A stretch of 20,406 nt of DNA from UBA6136 sp964344495 (GTDB lineage: Bacteria; Pseudomonadota; Gammaproteobacteria; Methylococcales; Methylococcaceae), in the NCBI GenBank assembly GCA_964344495.1, contig CAYFNI010000037.1:1-20406 (forward strand), read 5' to 3'. Made by a program: the position numbers and the translations under genes. Below are positions 14,781 to 20,406 of this stretch, in pieces. Position 1 is the stretch's first letter. The number at the start of each line of letters is the position of its first letter. The notes below the pieces were generated by a model that saw nothing but the letters and a program-made list of their open reading frames with translations, ran no database searches and was not told the DNA's origin.

Positions 14781-15404
14781 ATGAAAGCGACAAATCAGTT
14801 CCCGTTCCGCCGCCTGTGTGTCTTTTGCGGTGCCCGTCACGGCCGCCGGCCAGCCTATGGCGAGGCGGCGCGGCAACTGGGGGCGCTATTGGCCATGCGT
14901 GACATCGAATTGGTTTACGGCGGAGGCAACGTCGGCCTGATGGGGGTGGTCGCCGATGCGACCCTGATGGCCGGCGGACGCGTCACCGGCGTCATTCCGC
15001 AGGCACTCGTCGGGCTTGAGGTGGAAGGCGAGCGGGTGGAGCATGCCGGCGTCACCCGGCTGGAGATCGTCGATTCCATGCACACCCGCAAGGCGCGGAT
15101 GGCAGAGCTCGCGGACGGCTTCATCGCCTTGCCGGGCGGGATCGGGACCTTCGAGGAACTGTTCGAAGTGTTGACCTGGGCGCAACTCGGCTTTCATCGC
15201 AAACCCATCGGCTTGCTGGATACCGCCGGATACTTTGATGCCTTGCTTGGCCTGTGCGATCGGGCCGTCGAGGAGGGGTTCCTCAAGCCGCTGCATCGCG
15301 GTCTGCTGCTGGCCGACTGCGATCCAGAGACCCTCCTGTCACAGATGGCGGATTATCAGCCGCCAGCACAGGACGCCTGGATTCGGCACGCTGAAGAACT
15401 CTAG
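14781..15404 (+). CDS. LOG-family nucleoside 5'-monophosphate phosphoribohydrolase (TIGR00730 type)
   Basis: This 207-residue Rossmann-like protein has the family's PGGIGTFEE motif at residues 118-126, preceded by the glycine-rich VYGGGNVGLMG at 46-55 and by the MHTRKARM segment at 100-107. LOG proteins release a base from nucleoside monophosphates. In plants and some bacteria the product is cytokinin; in many bacteria it is simply nucleotide turnover, so no hormone role is claimed here. The ATG at 14781 is chosen because it begins just before the conserved CVFCGAR segment; the open frame upstream is unlike the family. The ribosome binding site is weak (GAG only). It converges on gmk with a 12-nt gap. 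Confidence 0.92.
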   Translation: MKATNQFPFRRLCVFCGARHGRRPAYGEAARQLGALLAMRDIELVYGGGNVGLMGVVADATLMAGGRVTGVIPQALVGLEVEGERVEHAGVTRLEIVDSMHTRKARMAELADGFIALPGGIGTFEELFEVLTWAQLGFHRKPIGLLDTAGYFDALLGLCDRAVEEGFLKPLHRGLLLADCDPETLLSQMADYQPPAQDAWIRHAEEL

Positions 15405-15416
15405 CCCCAGGGCGCC

Positions 15417-16043
15417 CTACCCCAGCAGGCCGGCAATCAGGGTCCGTTGCCGGGCTGCCTGACGGCCGGTGGTCAGGCGGGTGGCGGTGATGATGGCGCG
15501 CAACTCCGCCAGTGCCTCGCCGAAGTCGTCGTTGATGACCAGATAATCGTACTCGCCGTAGTGGGACATTTCCGAGATCGCGTCCGTCATGCGGCGGGCG
15601 ATGGTGTGCGCATCGTCCTGACCGCGAGCGCTCAGGCGAGTTTCCAGTGCTGCGCGCGATGGCGGCAGGATGAAGATTGAGCGACACGCTGGCATCAGCG
15701 CCCGGATCTGCCGGGCGCCCTGCCAATCGATTTCCAGAATCACATCCGTGCCTTGCGCCAGCGCCGCCTCGACGGTACTCCGCGCGGTGCCGTAAAAGTT
15801 GTCGAACACCTGGGCATGTTCCAGAAATGCGCCGTCGGCGACCATGTCAGTGAACGTCTCGCGGCTGACAAAACAGTAATCGCGGCCCTCTTCCTCGCCC
15901 GGCCGCCGGGCCCGCGTGGTATGCGAGATGGAGATGGCCAGCCCGTCGCAGCTTTGTCGCAACGCCTTGACCAGGCTGGTTTTGCCGGCGCCGGAGGGGG
16001 CCGAGACGATGAACAGGGTGCCCTGCTGCTCTGGGGTGCTCAT
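15417..16043 (-). CDS. gmk: Guanylate kinase
   Basis: This 208-residue enzyme phosphorylates GMP to GDP using ATP. The P-loop SAPSGAGKTSL lies at residues 14-24. The GMP-binding region follows with SISHTTRARRPGEEEGRDYCFVS, the classic ISHTTRxxRxGExxGxDYxFV pattern, and later the ILEIDWQGARQIR segment. The length is normal. The ATG is only 4 nt downstream of the pyrC' stop, so the gene sits at the tail of the pyrimidine operon. In many gammaproteobacteria gmk stands next to rpoZ and spoT; neither is here, since the next gene downstream is the convergent LOG gene. Confidence 0.97.
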   Translation of the reverse strand: MSTPEQQGTLFIVSAPSGAGKTSLVKALRQSCDGLAISISHTTRARRPGEEEGRDYCFVSRETFTDMVADGAFLEHAQVFDNFYGTARSTVEAALAQGTDVILEIDWQGARQIRALMPACRSIFILPPSRAALETRLSARGQDDAHTIARRMTDAISEMSHYGEYDYLVINDDFGEALAELRAIITATRLTTGRQAARQRTLIAGLLG

Positions 16044-16047
16044 GGTG

Positions 16048-17337
16048 TTACTGCCGGTCCAATGAAAAAACGGGATGGCCCGCCAGCAGGGTGCGGGTTA
16101 CCCGCCCGGTCAGCGCCTGTCCCCAGAAGGGGGTGTTCAGACCCGCGCTGAGCCAAGTGTCTGCATCCGGCGTCCAGGCGAGCGTGGCATCGAATACACA
16201 CACATCAGCCGGAGCCCCGATTCGCAGCGTGCCGGCCTCCAGGCCCAGGATTGCGGCCGGTCCCGAGGTCAGGGCTGCGATGGCTTGCGGCAGTGATAGC
16301 CAGCCGCCGTCGACCAGTTTCAAGGTCAGCGGCAGCAGCGTCTGCAAGGCGGCCATGCCCGGTTCGGTCGCCGGAAAGGCATCCAGCTTGGCGTCGGGTT
16401 CATGCGGTTGATGATCGGAGCAGATGGCGGTGATGACACTGTCACGGACCCCTTCCCGCAGTGCGTCGCGATCCGACGGACTGCGCAGCGGTGGCCGGAC
16501 ATGGCAGAGCGCATCAAAACCCTCGATATCACTATCGGTCAGGTGCAACTGGTGGGCAGCCACATCGGCACTGACCGGCAGCCCCTTCTCGCGTGCCCGG
16601 GCGATCGAACGCACGCTACGGGCGCTGCTGATCTGGGCAAAGTGAACCCGGGCACCGGTATGTTCGATCAGAGCCAGCACCTGTGCCACGGCGACCGTTT
16701 CCGCTGCATGCGGGATGCCACGCAAGCCCATGCGGGTACTGACCGGACCCTCGTGGACGCAGCCTTGGTCGGCCAGATCCGCGTCTTCGGGCCGTACGAT
16801 CACGAGCAGGTCCAGGCTGGCGGCGTATTCCAGCGCCCGCCGCAGGACCCGTGTGGTTGCAACCGGTTGCCCGGCGTTGCTGACGGCGCGGCAGCCGGCG
16901 GATCGCAAGGCGTTCATCTCGCTCAGATCCTGTCCCTTGAGGCTGCGGGTCAGTGCACCGATCGGGTGTACCCGCAGACGACCCGATAGCGCGGCGCGGT
17001 CATGGATCAGCTGGAGAACGGCGGGCGTGTCGATGACCGGCTGGGTGTCCGGTGGCAGGCAGACGGTGGTAATGCCGGCGGCCGCCGCGGCCCGGCTCTC
17101 GCTGGCGATCGTGGCTTTATGCTCGGCGCCGGGTTCGCGCAGGCGGGCACACAGGTCGACCAGTCCGGGACAGACGATCTGGCCCTGCACATCCAGCCGC
17201 TGGTCGGCATGGAAACCATCCGGTGCAGACCCGATGGCGACGATCCGCCCGTCGGCGATGTAGAGGTCCTGCACCGCATCGAGCGCCTGGGCCGGATCAA
17301 TCAGGCGGCCACCGTGTAGATGAATGCGTAGGCTCAT
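16048..17337 (-). CDS. pyrC': Non-catalytic dihydroorotase-like protein PyrC' (partner of PyrB)
   Basis: This 429-residue protein has the full amidohydrolase fold of type I dihydroorotase but has lost its metal centre. The HxH motif, normally DxHxHLREPG, is here DLCARLREPG (Cys63, Arg65). The loop that normally holds a catalytic Asp reads SNAGQP. The later histidine positions are VRPEDAD (about 182-183) and FAQIS (about 234-235). Only the Asp of SDHQPH (Asp308) remains. In Pseudomonas such PyrC' proteins are inactive but are required as structural partners of aspartate carbamoyltransferase, and an active dihydroorotase is encoded elsewhere. The gene overlaps pyrB by 4 nt (ATGA), fitting equimolar synthesis. 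Annotation as an active dihydroorotase would be wrong on this evidence. Confidence 0.9.
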   Translation of the reverse strand: MSLRIHLHGGRLIDPAQALDAVQDLYIADGRIVAIGSAPDGFHADQRLDVQGQIVCPGLVDLCARLREPGAEHKATIASESRAAAAAGITTVCLPPDTQPVIDTPAVLQLIHDRAALSGRLRVHPIGALTRSLKGQDLSEMNALRSAGCRAVSNAGQPVATTRVLRRALEYAASLDLLVIVRPEDADLADQGCVHEGPVSTRMGLRGIPHAAETVAVAQVLALIEHTGARVHFAQISSARSVRSIARAREKGLPVSADVAAHQLHLTDSDIEGFDALCHVRPPLRSPSDRDALREGVRDSVITAICSDHQPHEPDAKLDAFPATEPGMAALQTLLPLTLKLVDGGWLSLPQAIAALTSGPAAILGLEAGTLRIGAPADVCVFDATLAWTPDADTWLSAGLNTPFWGQALTGRVTRTLLAGHPVFSLDRQ

Positions 17338-18308
17338 GCCGGGTGTCCTCCCGCCGGGTGGTGCATGGCCATGGACATCACTGCCATGCGAATAGCGATG
17401 CCGTGAGTGACCTGCTGCAGGATGACTGAACGGCGGCCATCGGCCACCTTGGAGTCGATTTCCACACCCCGGTTGATTGGGCCCGGATGCATGACGATAG
17501 CGTCCGGTCGTGCGCGCGCCAGTCGGGATTCGGTCAGGCCATAGCTGGAAAAATACTCATGCTCGCTGGGGATGAAGGCGCCGCTCATGCGTTCGCGTTG
17601 CAGCCGCAGCATGATGATGACGTCGGCGTTCTCCAGTCCGCTGTCAAGGTCGTGCTCGATCGTCACGCCGAGTTCCGCAATATCGGCAGGAATCAGGGTG
17701 CGCGGACCGACCACGCGGATGTCCTTGACCCCCAGAATCCGCAAGGCATGTATCTCGGAGCGGGCCACGCGCGAATGCAGGATGTCGCCGACAATCGCGA
17801 CCGTCAGCTGGGTGAAGTCCGGCTTGTGCTTGCGAATGGTGAAGACATCCAGCATGGCCTGGGTCGGGTGGGCGTGGCGACCGTCACCCGCATTGATGAC
17901 GCTGATGTGCGGCGCGACATGACGGGCAATGAAATGCGGGGCGCCGCTCTGGGCGTGGCGCACCACGAACATGTCGACATGCATCGCCTCGATGTTGCGG
18001 ATGGTGTCGAGCAGGCTTTCACCCTTGGTTGTGGCCGAGGTGGCGATGTTGACGTTCAGCACGTCGGCGGACAGTCGCTTGGCGGCCAGCTCGAAGGTCG
18101 TGCGGGTGCGGGTGCTGGTCTCGAAGAACAGGTTGACGATGGTCTTGCCGCGCAGCAGCGGGACTTTCTTTACCGTCTGCTCGGTCACGCTCGCGAAGGA
18201 TTCGGCGGTATCCATGATCGATTCCAGCAGTTCCTTCCGCAGTCCTTCCACGGTCAGGAAGTGCCGGAGCTGTCCGCGTTCGTCCAGTTGCAGGTCATGG
18301 GCTGGCAT
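17334..18308 (-). CDS. pyrB: Aspartate carbamoyltransferase catalytic subunit
   Basis: This 324-residue enzyme condenses carbamoyl phosphate with aspartate, the committed pyrimidine step. The carbamoyl phosphate site STRTRTTFE is at residues 65-73; HPTQAMLD (HAHPTQAMLDVF) and the late MHPGPINRGVEI motif are also present. It is somewhat longer than the E. coli chain, with an N-terminal extension like that of the Pseudomonas-type enzyme, in which PyrB and PyrC' form a dodecamer and nucleotides act on the extension. No pyrI regulatory subunit gene is nearby. It begins 3 nt after the pyrR stop and overlaps pyrC' by 4 nt. Confidence 0.96.
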   Translation of the reverse strand: MPAHDLQLDERGQLRHFLTVEGLRKELLESIMDTAESFASVTEQTVKKVPLLRGKTIVNLFFETSTRTRTTFELAAKRLSADVLNVNIATSATTKGESLLDTIRNIEAMHVDMFVVRHAQSGAPHFIARHVAPHISVINAGDGRHAHPTQAMLDVFTIRKHKPDFTQLTVAIVGDILHSRVARSEIHALRILGVKDIRVVGPRTLIPADIAELGVTIEHDLDSGLENADVIIMLRLQRERMSGAFIPSEHEYFSSYGLTESRLARARPDAIVMHPGPINRGVEIDSKVADGRRSVILQQVTHGIAIRMAVMSMAMHHPAGGHPA

Positions 18309-18311
18309 GGT

Positions 18312-18815
18312 TCACACCGCGTGCAGGGACAAGGCCAGGGGGTCCGGTCCGGTCAGCTTGATGCGCTGTCCGGGCGGGAGTGTCAGGGAACCACCGGTGC
18401 AGTCGGGGCGCAGTGGAATCTGCCGGCCATCGCGCTCCAGCAGTACCCCCAGCACCACCTGCGCCGGACGTCCGTAATCGAAGATTTCATTGAGTGCCGC
18501 GCGGATGGTGCGGCCGGTGTAGAACACATCGTCAATCAGCAGCACGTCGCGGCCTTCAATGCGCGCAGTTATGGCACTGGCGTGGACTTGCGGGTGCATG
18601 CCGATCTGGGAGAAGTCATCACGATAAAAGGTGATGTCGAGTTTGCCCAGGGGTTCGCGCAGACCCAGCCGCCGATGCAGCTGCTCGGCGACCCAGACGC
18701 CGCCCTGATGGATGCCGATCATGACCGGATCCTCGATGCGACGCTGGTCCAGCGCCTGTCGCAGGCCGGCTTCCAGCGTGTCCAGCAGGGTCCGTGGGTC
18801 GGGTAACTCAGCCAT
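18312..18815 (-). CDS. pyrR: PyrR-type bifunctional regulator/uracil phosphoribosyltransferase
   Basis: This 167-residue phosphoribosyltransferase-fold protein has the PRPP-binding motif VLLIDDVFYTGRT at residues 91-103 and the ITFYRDDF segment at 61-68, both typical of PyrR. In Gram-positive bacteria PyrR binds UMP and pyr mRNA to control attenuation. In gammaproteobacteria its regulatory role is less clear, and the tightly packed genes here leave no room for an attenuator between pyrR and pyrB. The ATG at 18815 is chosen because it starts just before PDPRTLLD and overlaps the ruvX stop by 8 nt; a start at 18845 would add ten atypical residues. Confidence 0.92.
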   Translation of the reverse strand: MAELPDPRTLLDTLEAGLRQALDQRRIEDPVMIGIHQGGVWVAEQLHRRLGLREPLGKLDITFYRDDFSQIGMHPQVHASAITARIEGRDVLLIDDVFYTGRTIRAALNEIFDYGRPAQVVLGVLLERDGRQIPLRPDCTGGSLTLPPGQRIKLTGPDPLALSLHAV

Positions 18816-19296
18816 CCAGTCGCTCCCGAGGTGCGGTGTGATCAAGCCAGGTTTGCAGAATCAGCTGGGCGGCGAGTTCGTCCTTGATGTCGGTAAAGGC
18901 GACCGACTTTCGGGTGCGCTGGCTGTAGAACAGCGATTGCGATTCACGTGTGGACAGGGCCTCGTCCATGACATAGACCGGTCGCTCGAAGCGGCTCTGC
19001 AGGTCGCGGCAGAAGCGCATGATCAGGCTGATGAAGGGATTCTTGTCCGGGGTTTCCACGATCGGGATCGGCACGCCGACCACGAAGGCGGTGGGCTGCC
19101 AGGTGCGCACCAGTTGCTGGATGCCGGGCCACAGCGCTTCGGGGCTGTGCGAGCGCAGGGTTTGCAGGCCCCTGGCCGTGCCGGTGATGCGCTGACCGAC
19201 GGCGACGCCGGTCTTCTTCTGGCCGTAGTCGAATCCGAGGTAGGTTGCGTGGGGCGAGTCGGCGGTGCGCTCCGGCAGCGTCGGAAACTCAGGCAT
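18808..19296 (-). CDS. ruvX: Pre-16S rRNA nuclease / Holliday-junction resolvase-like protein RuvX (YqgF)
   Basis: This 162-residue RNase H-fold protein has the first catalytic Asp in YLGFDYGQKKTGVAVG (about residues 19-34), the middle acidic motif in VMDEALSTRES and the last in KDELAAQLILQTWLD. YqgF processes the 5' end of 16S rRNA in E. coli; a DNA-junction role is inferred from the fold only. The start overlaps the yqgE stop by 8 nt (ATGCCTGA) and the end overlaps pyrR by another 8 nt (ATGGCTGA), so the three genes are probably translationally coupled. Confidence 0.94.
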   Translation of the reverse strand: MPEFPTLPERTADSPHATYLGFDYGQKKTGVAVGQRITGTARGLQTLRSHSPEALWPGIQQLVRTWQPTAFVVGVPIPIVETPDKNPFISLIMRFCRDLQSRFERPVYVMDEALSTRESQSLFYSQRTRKSVAFTDIKDELAAQLILQTWLDHTAPRERLDG

Positions 19297-19855
19297 GGCC
19301 GGCTTGGGTGGTGAGCAGGGAAATGTCCACGCCCATTAGCTGGGCGGCTTCCTTCCAGCGGTTGGCCGCCGGCCGGTTGAAGATGATGGAGGTCTCGGCT
19401 TCGGCATTGAGCCAGGCGTTCTGAACGATTTCTTCCTCCAGCTGACCTTTGCCCCAGCCGGCATAGCCCATGGCCAGCAAGATCTTGCGCGGGCCCCGGC
19501 CTTGACTGATGGCTTCCAGAATGTCCTTGGAGGTGGTCAGCCAGAGGCCTTCGGTAATTTTGAGCGTGGAGTTCCACTCACCCGCCGGCTCATGCAGCAC
19601 GAAGCCGCGCTCCGGTTGTACGGGGCCGCCAAAGTAGACCGGCGTCTGGCCCAGCGCGGCGTCATCCAGCTCGATCTCCAGTTGTTCCATCAGATCCTTG
19701 AGGGTCAGTTCGGAGGGCCGGTTGATGATGATCCCGAGCGCGCCCTCCTCGTTATGCTGGCAGAGGTAGGTTACGGTGCGCGAAAAGAAGGGGTCGGCCA
19801 TGCCGGGCATGGCAATGAGGAAGTGATTGGTGAGGTTTTCGGTGGCTTGCAGCAT
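19289..19855 (-). CDS. yqgE: YqgE/AlgH family protein (UPF0301)
   Basis: This 188-residue protein starts MLQATENLTNHFLIAMPGMADPFF, the family's characteristic N-terminus, and contains TYLCQHNEEGALGIIINRP and VYFGGPVQPERGFVLH, both strongly conserved. The ATG at 19855 fits the family; an earlier one at 19891 adds an unrelated peptide. In Pseudomonas aeruginosa the orthologue is AlgH, linked to alginate control, but its biochemical role is unsettled. The end overlaps ruvX by 8 nt. There are 61 nt between its start and the stop of the tonB-like gene; I saw no clear promoter in that gap. Confidence 0.93.
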   Translation of the reverse strand: MLQATENLTNHFLIAMPGMADPFFSRTVTYLCQHNEEGALGIIINRPSELTLKDLMEQLEIELDDAALGQTPVYFGGPVQPERGFVLHEPAGEWNSTLKITEGLWLTTSKDILEAISQGRGPRKILLAMGYAGWGKGQLEEEIVQNAWLNAEAETSIIFNRPAANRWKEAAQLMGVDISLLTTQAGHA

Positions 19856-19916
19856 GGCCACAGTATCAGCGAACCGACCGCCCGGGTGCAAGTTTGGGGG
19901 GCGCTCGCTGCGTGAC

Positions 19917-20406
19917 TTATCGGGCCCGGGTTTGCAAGGTCTGGTTACTCTCGAAGCGCCAGGTGCGGGTGATGACCAGCACGTCTGCTACGTCCCGGAT
20001 TTCTCGCGGCAGCGGCGCAAACGGCGCAGCCAGTGCGACGATACTGCGGGCCGCGTCGTCCAGTTCGGGATGTCCTGAAGACTGTTGCAATTGCACCGAG
20101 TAGACGCTGCCGTCGGCCTTGATCCCCACCGCCAGTACCAGGGCGCCGCTGAGTTTCTGACGGCGGGCGGCCTCGGGATAATTCAGGTTGCCGATGCGCT
20201 CCACCTTGTCGTGCCAGGCCGCCTCATAGGCGGCTACCACGAGCGGGTGCGCAGTGATGGCGCCGATCGGAACGATTTTCTTGTCGAGCAGTTCGGCGCG
20301 ACGTCGGCGATCAAGGTCGGCGCTGACTTCGGCAATTTGCTGATCGAGTTGGCTGGCCGAAAACACCGGTCTGGGCGGCTTTATCTCGGTGGATAGGGAC
20401 TTGGCC
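19917..20406 (-). CDS. TonB-family protein, C-terminal part (5' end outside window)
   Basis: The frame stays open past the right edge, so only the last 162 residues are visible. The fold is that of the TonB C-terminal domain: LNYPEAARRQKLSGALVLAVGIKADGSVYSVQLQQSSGHPELDDAARSI, beginning with the typical YPEAARR and including a G-V-VxxSSGxxxLDxAA pattern. TonB transmits proton-motive force from ExbBD to outer-membrane receptors. A charged, possibly coiled segment (LDQQIAEVSADLDRRRRAELLDKK) precedes the domain. The N-terminal anchor is not in view, so a TonB with a transport role cannot be told from a TonB-domain paralogue. The order tonB-yqgE-ruvX-pyr matches Pseudomonas. No exbB or exbD gene is in the window. 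Confidence 0.88.
   Translation of the reverse strand, partial: AKSLSTEIKPPRPVFSASQLDQQIAEVSADLDRRRRAELLDKKIVPIGAITAHPLVVAAYEAAWHDKVERIGNLNYPEAARRQKLSGALVLAVGIKADGSVYSVQLQQSSGHPELDDAARSIVALAAPFAPLPREIRDVADVLVITRTWRFESNQTLQTRAR

Noticed and set aside
15409..15418. 10-nt palindrome AGGGCGCCCT between the LOG gene and gmk
   Set aside because: The stem is only 5 bp with no loop or T-run, so there is too little to call a terminator.
16048..17337. Calling this gene an active dihydroorotase
   Set aside because: Nearly all metal-binding residues are replaced, so the non-catalytic PyrC' reading fits better.
17487..18806. 439-codon plus-strand frame opposite pyrB and pyrR
   Set aside because: It is antisense to two genes with intact catalytic motifs and has no recognisable domain.

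Overview
The window looks like a chromosomal segment of a GC-rich gammaproteobacterium (or close relative). The evidence is gene order: der-bamB-yfgM-hisS-pilW-rlmN-ndk-isc and tonB-yqgE/algH-ruvX-pyrR-pyrB-pyrC' are both arrangements known from Pseudomonas and allied lineages. The left edge carries the end of hypE, so the organism matures a [NiFe] hydrogenase. That is compatible with, but does not prove, a hydrogen-using lifestyle. No tRNA, rRNA, CRISPR array, insertion sequence or phage gene was seen.

Layout. (1) 1-426, plus strand: the 3' part of hypE, ending convergently against der across a perfect GC palindrome. (2) 451-7258, minus strand: a tight housekeeping run transcribed ndk > rlmN > pilW > hisS > yfgM > bamB > der. 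Its products are a nucleotide kinase, a 23S rRNA/tRNA methyltransferase, a type IV pilus lipoprotein, histidyl-tRNA synthetase, two envelope-biogenesis factors and a ribosome-assembly GTPase. rodZ and ispG, often found between pilW and hisS, are absent. (3) 7397-9374, minus strand: a stripped-down isc cluster of iscR, a short class I cysteine desulfurase and iscA. It has no iscU, hscB, hscA, fdx or iscX and is closed by a Rho-independent terminator. A recognisable IscR type 1 operator and promoter lies upstream of iscR. (4) 9473-13108, plus strand: a divergently transcribed 1211-residue fused oxoprolinase (HyuA + HyuB).

(5) 13135-14604, minus strand: an accessory pocket. It holds a two-gene unit (a 58-residue single-span membrane protein, then a six-cysteine secreted protein) and a separate exported lipoprotein. 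None has a function I can assign, and this is the least understood part of the window. (6) 14781-15404, plus strand: a LOG-family nucleotide phosphoribohydrolase. (7) 15417-20406, minus strand: a compact operon tonB-like > yqgE > ruvX > pyrR > pyrB > pyrC' > gmk, with 8-, 8- and 4-nt start/stop overlaps inside it. The 'dihydroorotase' here has lost nearly all metal ligands and is best read as the non-catalytic PyrC' partner of aspartate carbamoyltransferase. gmk sits 4 nt behind it, which joins a purine kinase to pyrimidine synthesis genes.

The observations most worth a second look are the isc cluster whose desulfurase also lacks the IscU-docking tail, the IscR site between iscR and the oxoprolinase, the PyrC' pseudoenzyme with its gmk companion, and the unrecognised small-protein pair.
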